The translations under genes were made by a program, and so were the position numbers. The notes under the pieces are model-generated. The model saw only the letters and a list, made by a program, of their open reading frames with translations. It searched no databases and was not told the DNA's origin. From Promicromonospora sp. MEB111 (GTDB lineage Bacteria > Actinomycetota > Actinomycetes > Actinomycetales > Cellulomonadaceae), in assembly GCF_030209445.1 (NCBI RefSeq), contig NZ_JARVSD010000013.1, positions 186,001 to 250,000 of the forward strand: DNA of 64,000 nucleotides, in the 5' to 3' direction. Shown here piece by piece: positions 26,765 to 34,734 of this stretch (positions are counted from its first letter, which is position 1; the number at the start of each line of letters is the position of its first letter).

Positions 26765-27348
26765 GCACCTACACCATCCCGAACGTCATCGCGGCGCACC
26801 CGCGGGGCGAGCGGATCATGGACGTCTACTCGCAGCTCCTCAGCGAGCGGATCATCTACCTCGGCACGGCGATCGACGCCGGCGTGGCCAACGCGCTGAT
26901 CGCCCAGCTCATCCACCTGGAGTCGAGCAGCCCGGACAGCGACATCCAGCTCTACATCAACTGCGAGGGCGGCGACCCGAGCGCTGGCATGGCCATCTAC
27001 GACACCATGCGCTACATCCGCCCTCAGGTGTCGACGACCGTCGTGGGGCAGGCCGTCGCCGTCGGCGCCGTGCTGCTCGCGGCCGGGGCCGAGGGCAAGC
27101 GGGCCGCGCTGCCGCACGCCCGCGTCATCCTGCACCAGCCCGCGGCGCAGGGCCGCGGGGCGATCCCGGACCTGATCCTCCAGGCCGACGAGGTGGTCCG
27201 GATCCGTGCCGACATGGAGGAGGCGCTCTCCCGGCACACCGGGCGGGGCGTCGACACGCTGCGCGCCGACACCGACCGGGACCGCATCTTCACGGCCGGC
27301 GCCGCGCTGGAGTACGGGCTGCTGGACCACGTGATCGAGCAGCGCTGA
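26761..27348 (+). CDS. ClpP-like subunit without the catalytic serine
   Basis: A 195-residue ClpP homologue with His125 (VILHQPAAQ) and Asp170 (RADTDRDRIF) in place, but the nucleophile motif GQAASMGA reads GQAVAVGA, so Ala100 replaces serine. The oxyanion loop is also changed (INCEGGDPSAG for INSPGGS). The protein is thus ClpR-like and should be proteolytically dead, while likely still able to form rings with its coupled partner. The reading of codons at 27050-27065 is unambiguous. It may shape substrate choice or regulate the active subunit. Confidence 0.88.
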   Translation: MSTYTIPNVIAAHPRGERIMDVYSQLLSERIIYLGTAIDAGVANALIAQLIHLESSSPDSDIQLYINCEGGDPSAGMAIYDTMRYIRPQVSTTVVGQAVAVGAVLLAAGAEGKRAALPHARVILHQPAAQGRGAIPDLILQADEVVRIRADMEEALSRHTGRGVDTLRADTDRDRIFTAGAALEYGLLDHVIEQR

Positions 27349-27414
27349 CCTCGCCGCGGTCCGGGCCTGGTCGCGGTGGCGATCGGGCCCGGCCGCCGAC
27401 CCGGCTGGCGGAGC

Positions 27415-27789
27415 CTACGCCGCCAGCGCGAAGGCCGCCCGGCAGGTCGGTCCCCGCAGGGTGGCCCGCACGGTGACCAGGCGGTCGGCGACGGCGCTGA
27501 CCAGGTCGACCAGCGTGACGTCCAGCGCGCCCGTGATCGCCGCGATCATCTCGCTCGACGGCTCCTTGACCCCGCGCTCGATCTCCGAGAGGTACTGCGG
27601 CGAGATCCCGGCCCGGCGCGCGGTCTGGTCGAGGGTCTCGCCGCGCACGTGCCGCAGGTGCCGCAGCCGTTCGCCGAGCATGTGCCGCCACAGCGGCTCG
27701 CGTCCCGTCCGGGTCAACGGCGGCGGGGTGCCGGCGTCCTGGGGCGTCTCGTCGCGCGCCGGGGGCGGAGGCGGTGGGGTGTCGGCCAT
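27415..27789 (-). CDS. ClgR-like XRE family regulator
   Basis: A 124-residue protein with a proline-rich lead and one XRE helix-turn-helix: GETLDQTARRAGISPQYLSE and IERGVKEPSSEMIAAITGAL, the signature stretch of ClgR, which activates clp genes in actinobacteria. Unlike typical ClgR, whose Ala-Ala end marks it for Clp degradation, the C terminus here ends FALAA, which still is a plausible degron. Convergent with the clpP pair; a ClgR-type box is 42 bases upstream of its start and two more precede clpP, so it probably controls both. Confidence 0.8.
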   Translation of the reverse strand: MADTPPPPPPARDETPQDAGTPPPLTRTGREPLWRHMLGERLRHLRHVRGETLDQTARRAGISPQYLSEIERGVKEPSSEMIAAITGALDVTLVDLVSAVADRLVTVRATLRGPTCRAAFALAA

Positions 27790-27831
27790 GCGTCCGAGGG
27801 TAGGGCCGACGGCGTGACCGGGTCGGGCGTT

Positions 27832-27844
27832 CTGCTGAGAGCAG
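27832..27844. promoter_or_regulatory. ClgR-like operator box before the regulator gene
   Basis: CTGCTGAGAGCAG carries the same GCYNANRGC core as the boxes at 26053-26080. It lies between the divergent ClgR-like gene and the HhH-GPD gene, so it could serve either; self-control of the regulator is more likely. Confidence 0.6.
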
Positions 27845-27888
27845 CGGCCGACCGGGACGTCCCATGCGCCATCGGGCACTATGGAGGC

Positions 27889-28476
27889 ATGGCTACCGAG
27901 CTCTGGATCACCGGCGACCCCGACACCGACCGGCTGCTGAGCGACGACCCGTTCGCGCTGCTGGTCGGGATGCTGCTGGATCAGCAGTTCCCGATGGAGC
28001 ACGCGTTCGCCGGCCCCGGCAAGATCCGCGACCGCATGGGCTCGTTCGACGTCCGCGCCATCGCCGAGGCGGACCCGGACGAGTTCGTGACGATGGCGAC
28101 CACTCCCCCGGCCATCCACCGCTACGGGCGGTCGATGGCGGGCCGCGTGCTGGAGCTCGCCCACACCGTCGTCGACGAGTACGACGGCGACGCCGCCCGC
28201 ATCTGGACCGCGCCCGGCGCCGACGGCGGCGCCCCGACCGGCCGCGAGGTGCTCAAGCGGCTCAACGCCCTGCCGGGCTACGGCGAGCGCAAGGCCAAGA
28301 TCTTCCTCGCCCTGCTCGGCAAGCAGCGCGGCGTCCGGCCGGAGGGCTGGCGCGAGGCCGCGGGCGAGTTCGGCGAGGACGGCTCGCGCCGCTCGATCGC
28401 CGATGTGACCAGCGCGGAGACGCTGCAGGAGGTCCGCGCGTTCAAGAAGGCGCAGAAGGCGGCGGCCAAGGCCTGA
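27889..28476 (+). CDS. HhH-GPD-type base-excision repair protein
   Basis: A 195-residue member of the TIGR03252-type uncharacterised HhH-GPD family. N-terminal LLSDDPFALLVGMLLDQQFPMEHAF starts the helical glycosylase fold, and the helix-hairpin-helix is LKRLNALPGYGERKAKIFLALLGK. There is no iron-sulfur cysteine cluster. GGAGG lies directly before the ATG. It probably removes damaged bases, but its lesion is unknown. Confidence 0.85.
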   Translation: MATELWITGDPDTDRLLSDDPFALLVGMLLDQQFPMEHAFAGPGKIRDRMGSFDVRAIAEADPDEFVTMATTPPAIHRYGRSMAGRVLELAHTVVDEYDGDAARIWTAPGADGGAPTGREVLKRLNALPGYGERKAKIFLALLGKQRGVRPEGWREAAGEFGEDGSRRSIADVTSAETLQEVRAFKKAQKAAAKA

Positions 28477-28482
28477 CCCCAC

Positions 28483-28517
28483 GCACCGCGGCCCGGGCCA
28501 CGCCCGGACCGCGGTGC
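28483..28517. terminator. Hairpin between convergent genes
   Basis: GCACCGCGGCCCGGGC at 28483-28498 pairs with 28502-28517 with one mismatch and a tiny loop, starting a few bases after the repair-gene stop and ending before the stop of the reverse-strand gene. A two-way terminator. Confidence 0.65.
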
Positions 28518-28521
28518 ACCG

Positions 28522-29598
28522 TCACAGGCTCTCGGCCGCGGCGATGTCCTCGCGCGTCCAGTCGGGCAGCAGGTCGTCGTAGAACTCGGCGACCTCCTGA
28601 GCCGGGGTGTCCTCCGGCGTCTTCCCCGAGAACCCGGACTCGCACCCGGGGGCCGGCATCTTCCAGACACCTCCTGCCACGAGCTGCGCGCCCACCTGCG
28701 GGAACCGGTCGAAGTCGCACCGCTGCCCGTAGTCCCCGCACTGGACGCGGCCGCCGTCGCCCAGCTCGGCGTAGGACGCCACCTGCTGCACGTCTCCGCC
28801 CCGGCGCGCCTGGGCGAAACCCGACGCGCAGTCGATCGACGTCCAGCCGTCGGTGGACTCCTCGCCGGCGGCACCGGTCCGCAGGCCCGTCATCGACACC
28901 CCGGCCAGGGCGAACGTCGCCCGCGCCTCCTGGCCGGGCTCGACCTGGACGCCGTCGAGGCTGGTGTCCTCGAACGACGAGCTGCCCGACGGCGACCGGA
29001 ACACCGACCCGAACAGCACCGCCCCGTCGAAGTCCGAACCGTCGAGGTTTCCGCCGATCTCGGCCGACGGCGCGAAGAGGTTGAGGGCCGAGACGTCCGC
29101 CAGCGACCCGTCGACCAGCAGGGCGCCCGTGAGGTTCGCGCCGTCCAGCCGCGCGCCGGTGAGGTCCGCCCCCGTGAAATCGGCGCAGGTCTCCACCCGG
29201 TCCCTCGTCCAGCCACCGGCGGCGTCGTAGTGGACCGGGCACCCGAGATCCATCCCGGAGAGGTCGGCACCCCGCAGGTTCATCCCGCGGAACGGCTTGA
29301 CCCCCTCGGGTGCGTCCCGGATCGTCTCGCGGATGAACGTCACGTTGGCCAGCACCTGGTCCCGTTCGGCCCGCTCGGCCTCGACCGCCTGCGTCCGGCT
29401 CTCCCGCTCGTCGTCGATCCACGCCTGGTAGCCGGCCAGCAGCACGCCCACCACGAGGCTGGAGACGACGCCGATCGCCACGTCGATCAGCCACCGGCGG
29501 TCAGGTCGTTCCCGGGTCTGCGGGGTGTCCGACGGCGGTTCGGCCGGACCGGGCGAGGGCTCTGGCCGCGGCGGAGCCTCCTCGAGAAGTGCGTTCAT
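28522..29598 (-). CDS. Membrane-anchored pentapeptide-repeat-like protein
   Basis: A 358-residue protein with a cytoplasmic proline/glutamate-rich N terminus, one membrane helix (WLIDVAIGVVSSLVVGVLLAGY, about 36-57), a short coiled coil rich in Glu/Arg, then A(D/N)LxG-type pentapeptide repeats (RGADLSGMDLG, CADFTGADLTGARLDGANLTGALLVDG). The C-terminal 170 residues hold several cysteines and have no recognised domain. The helix orientation is not clear. Role unknown; an envelope scaffold is possible. Confidence 0.7.
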   Translation of the reverse strand: MNALLEEAPPRPEPSPGPAEPPSDTPQTRERPDRRWLIDVAIGVVSSLVVGVLLAGYQAWIDDERESRTQAVEAERAERDQVLANVTFIRETIRDAPEGVKPFRGMNLRGADLSGMDLGCPVHYDAAGGWTRDRVETCADFTGADLTGARLDGANLTGALLVDGSLADVSALNLFAPSAEIGGNLDGSDFDGAVLFGSVFRSPSGSSSFEDTSLDGVQVEPGQEARATFALAGVSMTGLRTGAAGEESTDGWTSIDCASGFAQARRGGDVQQVASYAELGDGGRVQCGDYGQRCDFDRFPQVGAQLVAGGVWKMPAPGCESGFSGKTPEDTPAQEVAEFYDDLLPDWTREDIAAAESL

Positions 29599-29741
29599 TG
29601 CGCGTGCAGTCTCCAGTCAATTCGAACAAAGCGGACACAGCATGCCGAAGGGGCTGGGCCTGCGCAAGGTAAGTCGGACGCGTCGGGGTGCGGCGCGATC
29701 CACCGTCAGGACGGCGCTTGACTCCTGCACGTCCGGCGTAA

Positions 29742-29768
29742 ACACTGTGACAGATATCGTCACAGTGT
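29742..29768. promoter_or_regulatory. TetR operator
   Basis: Perfect inverted repeat ACACTGTGAC (29742-29751) and GTCACAGTGT (29759-29768) with a 7-base AT-rich spacer, ending 20 bases before the TetR start at 29789. Probably bound by that regulator. Confidence 0.75.
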
Positions 29769-29788
29769 CGCAGCCTCAGGGAGAAGCA

Positions 29789-30436
29789 ATGGTCGACAGC
29801 ACCAGGCGCCAGGACGCGCTCCTCGACGCCGCCGTCGGGCTGCTCCTCAGCCGGGGCTACGACAAGCTGACCATGGTCGACGTCGCCGAGGCGGCCGACC
29901 TCAGCCGGACCATCGTGTACCGGCACTTCGCCTCGAAGCGGGAGCTGGTGGACGCGGTGGCGGAACGCGCCCTGTCCGACTACGCCGTCCGCTGGCGCCG
30001 GGGTCTGCACGACGAGCCGAGGCCGGGAACGCCCGCGAGCATCTACCGGGCAGGGTTCCGCGTGGTGGCCCGCGACCCGTTGCTCACCGCGATCGCCACC
30101 CGTGACCGCGACGTCTTCGGCCGGTACCTGCGCGACCCCCAGGCGACCATGCCCGGCCCGGCGGGTCCGGGGTTCCTCGGCGACTTCCTCGCCCTGCAGC
30201 AGCGGGCCGGCGTGATCCGCGACGGCGTGGACCTCGCGTCCGTCGCCATCGTCCTGGAGGCCCTCACAGCCGCGATCATGACCGCGATCCAGGAGCACCA
30301 GGACCGGCCGGAGAGCCCGTCACCCGAGGCGTTGATCGACACGGTCACCGAGATGATCGACCGGATGCTGACGCCGGACGAGCCGGACACCGCGGCCGCC
30401 ATGGCACTTCTCGACGGCCTGCTGAACCAGCGCTAG
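29789..30436 (+). CDS. TetR/AcrR family transcriptional regulator
   Basis: A 215-residue repressor with helix-turn-helix TMVDVAEAADLSRTIVYRHFASKRELVDAV at about 28-60 and a long ligand-binding domain. Start ATG 29789 follows GGGAGAA; the earlier in-frame codons run through the operator. A perfect 27-base palindrome sits upstream. The glycosyltransferase gene starts 32 bases after its stop, so both are probably one transcript repressed by this protein. The inducer is unknown. Confidence 0.9.
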   Translation: MVDSTRRQDALLDAAVGLLLSRGYDKLTMVDVAEAADLSRTIVYRHFASKRELVDAVAERALSDYAVRWRRGLHDEPRPGTPASIYRAGFRVVARDPLLTAIATRDRDVFGRYLRDPQATMPGPAGPGFLGDFLALQQRAGVIRDGVDLASVAIVLEALTAAIMTAIQEHQDRPESPSPEALIDTVTEMIDRMLTPDEPDTAAAMALLDGLLNQR

Positions 30437-30468
30437 CTCGTCATATCCACCTTCGACGAAGGGCGAAC

Positions 30469-31755
30469 ATGCAGATCACGATCCTCACCGCCGGCTCGCG
30501 CGGCGACGTCGAGCCGTTGCTCGGCCTGGCGGTGGCGCTCCGCGACCAGGGCCACCACCCGACCGTCGTCGGCTCGCCGGACTTCGCGGAGCTCGCCGCG
30601 TCCTACGGCACCGACTTCGAGCCGTTCGGCCCGGTCCTGCCCACGTACGCGGACAACCCGGAGCTCGTCGAGCTGGTCGAGTCGGGCAACATGGTGCGCT
30701 TCATGGCCTACGGCGCCAAGACGCGCAAGCAGATGCTGCCGCAGATCATCGACGACATCTGGCGCGCCACGAAGCACAGCGAGGCCATGCTCTACAAGGG
30801 ACCGACCACGCTGTACGGGTACAGCGTGGCGGAGAAGCTCGGCATCCCGTGCGCCGACCTGCAGTTCTTCCCGGTCACCCCCACCCGTGAGTTCCCGACG
30901 TTCTTTCTCGGCGACGGCCGCAGCCACGGCGCCCTCCTGGACCGGGCGGGCTGGTGGGGCACCGACCAGATGATCTGGCGCACGATGCAGCAGCCCGGGG
31001 TGAACCGGCAGCGGCGCGAGGTGCTCGGCCTGCCGCCGCTGCGCACCAACGCGCGCGTGCTCCAGGACCGGCAGGGTATGCCGCTCTACTACGCGTACAG
31101 CCCGCTCGTCCTGCCCCGCCCGGCCGACTGGCACCCCCGGATCCACGTCACCGGGTACCTGCCCACCAGTGCCCCGGCCGGCTGGGAGCCGCCCCCGGAC
31201 CTCGCCCGGTTCCTCGACGCGGGCGACCCGCCGGTGTCGTTCGGCCTCGGCAGCGTGCCGACGGCGCAGCCCGGCCGGCTGGTCGACGCGTTCCTGGAGG
31301 CCCTCGACCGCACCGGGCGCCGAGGCATCCTCATCGGCGGCTGGGCGGACCTCGGCCGGGACCGCGAGCTCCCGGACCATGTGCTGCGTATCGAGTCCGC
31401 CCCGTACGACTGGCTGTTCCCGCGCCTCGCGGCGGCGATCCACCACGGGGGCGCCGGCACGACGGCGGCGGGCCTGCGCGCCGGGATCCCCACGATCCTG
31501 ACGCCGGTGGCGGTGGACCAGTTCAGCTGGGGCCGGCGCGTGGCCGAGCTCGGCGTCGGCCCGGAGCCCATCCCGGTCAAGGTGCTCGACGCCGACCGCC
31601 TCACCGCCGCCCTGACCCAGGCGACGTCCGACGAGGGGATGCGCGAGCGGGCCGCCCGCCTGGGCGAACGGCTGCGCCAGGAGGACGGCATCGGGCGGAC
31701 GGCGGAGCTGTTCACGAACTACCTGCGCACCGCCAAGGCCCCGGCGGCCCACTGA
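30469..31755 (+). CDS. GT1/GT28-like glycosyltransferase of the MGT/UGT type
   Basis: A 428-residue GT-B enzyme. The N-terminal half begins ITILTAGSRGDVEPLLGLAVALRDQGH as in sterol and macrolide glucosyltransferases. The donor-binding C-terminal half has PYDWLFPRLAAAIHHGGAGTT, then GIPTILTPVAVDQFSWGRRV, the family's nucleotide-sugar signature. Acceptors could be lipids or foreign compounds such as macrolides; glycosylating resistance would fit a TetR-controlled gene. That is inference. Confidence 0.88.
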   Translation: MQITILTAGSRGDVEPLLGLAVALRDQGHHPTVVGSPDFAELAASYGTDFEPFGPVLPTYADNPELVELVESGNMVRFMAYGAKTRKQMLPQIIDDIWRATKHSEAMLYKGPTTLYGYSVAEKLGIPCADLQFFPVTPTREFPTFFLGDGRSHGALLDRAGWWGTDQMIWRTMQQPGVNRQRREVLGLPPLRTNARVLQDRQGMPLYYAYSPLVLPRPADWHPRIHVTGYLPTSAPAGWEPPPDLARFLDAGDPPVSFGLGSVPTAQPGRLVDAFLEALDRTGRRGILIGGWADLGRDRELPDHVLRIESAPYDWLFPRLAAAIHHGGAGTTAAGLRAGIPTILTPVAVDQFSWGRRVAELGVGPEPIPVKVLDADRLTAALTQATSDEGMRERAARLGERLRQEDGIGRTAELFTNYLRTAKAPAAH

Positions 31756-31769
31756 ACCCACCTACCGGA

Positions 31770-31915
31770 TCCGCTGCGGCGCTCACCGAGGTGTCGGCGT
31801 CCTCGAACCCGGGCTGGTACGCAGGGTCGTCGTCCTCGAACGTCGCGGCGGGGCGCAGCTGGTACTTCGCGCTGAGGCAGACCCAGCCCCGCTCGGCCAG
31901 GCGACGAGGCACCCC
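31770..31915 (-). pseudogene. Remnant of an alpha/beta hydrolase with internal deletion
   Basis: On the reverse strand the codons read RLAERGWVCLSAKYQLRPAATF and then directly DPAYQPGFEDADTSVSAA. Both are recognisable pieces of the lipase/esterase type in which RGWVCVSANYRLxPxATFPDH and (N)DPxxQPGFEDADTSVxAA normally lie about 80-100 residues apart. The nucleophile region between and everything on both sides are gone. This is a dead gene fragment in an otherwise gene-free gap. Confidence 0.6.
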
Positions 31916-31991
31916 GCTTCGGTCGGTACCGGACGGCGTGGCGCGATACAGTTGGGGCAGATGCGTCAGTTGGAGCAGATAGGAGCAGGTG

Positions 31992-32372
31992 ATGAGCGAC
32001 CTTCTCGCGCGTGACACCGCAGCGCTGCACCACGCCCTGGAACAGGGCGGGGACAACGTCCGCGTGCTCATGTCCCGGTCGACGGCCGAGCTCCTGGCCC
32101 AGCTCATGGACGCGCGCGCTCAGGGCCGCCTCGTCATCGCCCAGACCAAGAGCGAGGTGACGCCTGCTCAGGCCGCCACCATGCTCGGAATGTCCCGCTC
32201 GCACATCCGCCGGCTGATGGACCAGGGCGCACTCGAGTTCCGCATGGTCGGCGCCCACCACCGCATCTCGATCGCTTCGATCGACGCGTTCCGAGCCGCG
32301 GAGCGCACGCGCCGGGGCCCGGCCCTGGCCGAGCTGGCCGACCTCCAGAACGAACTGGGCCTGACCGAGTGA
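31992..32372 (+). CDS. Antitoxin with excisionase-type helix-turn-helix
   Basis: A 126-residue protein whose middle (EVTPAQAATMLGMSRSHIRRLMDQGALEFRMVGAHHRISIASIDAF) is the MerR/excisionase-like helix-turn-helix found in antitoxins paired with PIN toxins. The N-terminal 60 residues are helical and probably mediate dimerisation. AGGAG precedes; ATG 31992 is preferred to an overlapping GTG three bases earlier. Its stop overlaps the next gene's GTG start, the usual antitoxin-toxin coupling. It should repress its own operon. Confidence 0.8.
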   Translation: MSDLLARDTAALHHALEQGGDNVRVLMSRSTAELLAQLMDARAQGRLVIAQTKSEVTPAQAATMLGMSRSHIRRLMDQGALEFRMVGAHHRISIASIDAFRAAERTRRGPALAELADLQNELGLTE

Positions 32373-32635
32373 GTCACGGTGAGTTCGCGACGCGTCCGAT
32401 CCGGATCGTCCTCGCCGATGCGAACGTGCTTTACTCGCGAGTCCTTCGCGACTACCTGCTGTACGCGGCGGACCTGGAACTGCTCTCCGTCACCAACGGG
32501 ATGCGCGCTGTCCACGGCACCGCGGTCGCTCGCCTGCCCGGCGCAACCGACGCGTCGACCCTCGCCGCGCTACGACGAGCCGGAGCACCTGCCACCGCCG
32601 AGCTCATGTCGCGGCTCCTCGAACCCGGCGCCTGA
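32369..32635 (+). pseudogene. PIN-domain toxin reduced by internal deletion
   Basis: Only 88 residues remain. The N terminus (RIVLADANVLYSRVLRDYLLYAAD) is a proper PIN start with its first acidic metal ligand, but the following text jumps to a C-terminal-like stretch (DASTLAALRRAGAPATAELMSRLL). Related proteins have about 180-190 residues with three more acidic ligands between these pieces. The toxin should be inactive although the frame is kept open. It may still bind the antitoxin. Confidence 0.65.
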
Positions 32636-32703
32636 CCGAGCCTGTCTCTCTCCAAGGGGTCGCAACCACCAGATCCCAGTGGCGATATCGGGCGCTACCG
32701 GAG

Positions 32704-33597
32704 TCAGCGGCGGCGGTAGGCCGTGGCCAGGACCGAGACCATGACCTCCGACGGCAGGGTGTCCTCGTCGTTCAGGTCCGCCTCCGTCACGTGGCGCGCG
32801 CTCGGCGTCATGAGCACCAGGTCGACCGCCTCCTGCCGGGTCAGGGGCGTCGTGTACTCGACGTGCTCCGTGCGCGCGGCCTCGAAGTACGGGTCCAGCG
32901 CCTGGTGCAGGCGCTCCTCCTTGGCCGGGTCGACGGACACCATCCCGGCGACCTGACGGCGCAGCTCGGCCAGGTGCCCGCCGAACGGCCGCACGACGAC
33001 CAGCACCCCGCCCGGCCGCAGCACGCGGTGGAACTCGGCCGGGTTGCGCGGGGCGAACACGTCCAGCACCACGTCCACCTGCTCCGACCCGATCGGGAAC
33101 GGCCGGAAGACGTCCCAGGTCGCGGCCGCCGCGCGGTCGTGCGCCCTGGCCGCCGTCCGCAGGGCGTGCGCGGAGGTGTCCAGGCCCAGGCCGACGGAGC
33201 CGGGCAGCGCGTCCAGCACGCCCGCGAGGTAGTAGCCGGTGCCGCACCCGACGTCGACGACGGTGGCGGGCCGCCCCGTTCCGGCCGCGGCGTCGGCCCC
33301 GCTACCGGGGCGGGCGCCGAGGTCCGCCTCGCCCGCCAGGTCCGCGACGGCGTCGCGGACGGCCGCGTAGCGGCCCGCGGCGAGGAAGTCGCGGCGGGCA
33401 CGCGCCATCGGTCCGTCGTCGCCGCTGGTCGCCCGCGTGCCGGTCAGCAGGCTGACGTAGCCGTGCCGGGCGACGTCGAAGCTGTGCCGGTGCGGGCAGC
33501 GCAGCGCACCGGGCGCGGGCGCGAGCTCCGCGCCGCACGACGGGCAGCGCAGCAGCGGGAGGATCGGGTCGAGGGCGACGGGGACGGCAACGGGCAC
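32704..33597 (-). CDS. 23S rRNA (guanine-N1) methyltransferase, RlmA/TlrB type
   Basis: A 297-residue SAM-dependent methyltransferase with an N-terminal zinc finger, LRCPSCGAEL (Cys18, Cys21) and LRCPHRHSFD (Cys34, His38), then SAM motif I VVDVGCGTGYYLAGVL and the DVFAPRNPAEFHRVLRPGG stretch. These are the marks of RlmA(I)/RlmA(II), which methylates G745 or G748 in helix 35; the G748 type gives tylosin resistance. Which base is modified cannot be told. The GTG at 33597 follows AGGAG at good spacing. Confidence 0.85.
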   Translation of the reverse strand: MPVAVPVALDPILPLLRCPSCGAELAPAPGALRCPHRHSFDVARHGYVSLLTGTRATSGDDGPMARARRDFLAAGRYAAVRDAVADLAGEADLGARPGSGADAAAGTGRPATVVDVGCGTGYYLAGVLDALPGSVGLGLDTSAHALRTAARAHDRAAAATWDVFRPFPIGSEQVDVVLDVFAPRNPAEFHRVLRPGGVLVVVRPFGGHLAELRRQVAGMVSVDPAKEERLHQALDPYFEAARTEHVEYTTPLTRQEAVDLVLMTPSARHVTEADLNDEDTLPSEVMVSVLATAYRRR

Positions 33598-33637
33598 GAG
33601 CGGGCTCCTGGCAGTGATGAGGGTGGGCGGTGCCGCG

Positions 33638-34693
33638 TCAGACGCGGTCCTCCGGGACCGGGTTCGCCGCCCGGCCCTCGGTCGACAGGAGCAGCACGAC
33701 GGCGTCCGGCCGCAACCCGATCGCCTCCCGCCACCCCGGCTGACCCAGCACGAGGCGTGCGGCGGCAAGCGTCGCGGCGCCGCACGGTCCCGCGTCGACG
33801 CCGAAGCGCGCCAGGTCGTCGACGGCGGCGGCCGCCTGGTCGTCGGAGACGGTCACGGCGCCGTCGAGCCCGTCCCGCAGGACGGGCCACGCGAGCGCGG
33901 ACACGGTGGGGCAGCAGAGTCCGGTCATGATCGTGTCCCCCACCGGCACGGTGACGGGCCGGCCGGCGCGCAGGGACGCGACCAGCCCCGCGGCACGGTC
34001 GGGCTCGACGGCGAGCAGCGTCCCGCCGTCGGCCCCCGGGGCGCGGTAGTGGCTCACCACGGCCTGCGCGAACGAGCCGACGCCGACCGGCACGACCACC
34101 AGGTCCGGCCGCGCGACGCCGAGGGCCGCGAGCTGCTCGTCCGCCTCGAGGCACAGCGTGGCGTAGCCGTCGACGATCCACTGCGGAATGTCCGTGTACC
34201 CGGGCCAGGAGGTGTCCTGCACCAGGACCGCCGTCGGGTCGGCGGCGGCGTCGGCCGCGGCGCGGGCCACGACGTCGTCGTAGTCGCCCTCGGACTCGAC
34301 CGTCCGCGCGCCCTCGGCCGCGATCGCCTTCTTGGCGGCCCGCGTGATGCCCGGCGGGTAGTAGATCGTCGCGGCGGCGCCGATCAGGGCGGCCACGTGG
34401 GCGACGGCGCGGCCGTGGTTCCCGTCGGTGGCGGCGTACAGGCGGACGCCGGTGCCGCGGACGGCGTCGCGCACCGCGTCCAGCGAGGTGGTCGCCAGGC
34501 CGAACCGCTCCCCCAGCGCGCGGGCGATCGCGTACGACGCGCCGAGCACCTTGAAGGCCGGCAGGCCGAGCCGGCTCGACTCCTCCTTGACCACCACCCG
34601 GCCGACCCCGAGCTCCGCGGCGAGCCGCGGCACGTCGCGCAACGGCGTGGGCGCGTATCCGGGCAGGGTGCGATGGAAGTCGATGGCGGGCAC
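33638..34693 (-). CDS. PLP-dependent lyase, diaminopropionate ammonia-lyase-like
   Basis: A 351-residue fold type II PLP enzyme. Lys48 in LPAFKVLGASYA would bind PLP; ATDGNHGRAVAHVA, YYPPGI and VPVGVGSFAQA follow, then a C-terminal serine/threonine-dehydratase-like end. The motif order matches diaminopropionate ammonia-lyase (DpaL) and threonine-synthase-like relatives; a general amino acid dehydratase is the alternative. GTG 34693 fits the usual N terminus (PAIDFHRTLPGYAPTPL); a GTG seven codons earlier is possible. Confidence 0.78.
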   Translation of the reverse strand: MPAIDFHRTLPGYAPTPLRDVPRLAAELGVGRVVVKEESSRLGLPAFKVLGASYAIARALGERFGLATTSLDAVRDAVRGTGVRLYAATDGNHGRAVAHVAALIGAAATIYYPPGITRAAKKAIAAEGARTVESEGDYDDVVARAAADAAADPTAVLVQDTSWPGYTDIPQWIVDGYATLCLEADEQLAALGVARPDLVVVPVGVGSFAQAVVSHYRAPGADGGTLLAVEPDRAAGLVASLRAGRPVTVPVGDTIMTGLCCPTVSALAWPVLRDGLDGAVTVSDDQAAAAVDDLARFGVDAGPCGAATLAAARLVLGQPGWREAIGLRPDAVVLLLSTEGRAANPVPEDRV

Positions 34694-34734
34694 GCTGACG
34701 ATTGTCCCCGACACCCGGCCGGGAGACCGACCCG

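Noticed and set aside
31719-32261. A 180-codon reverse-strand ORF over the antitoxin
   Set aside because: Its reading frame is not that of the hydrolase remnant and shows no family text; the antitoxin on the forward strand is well supported.
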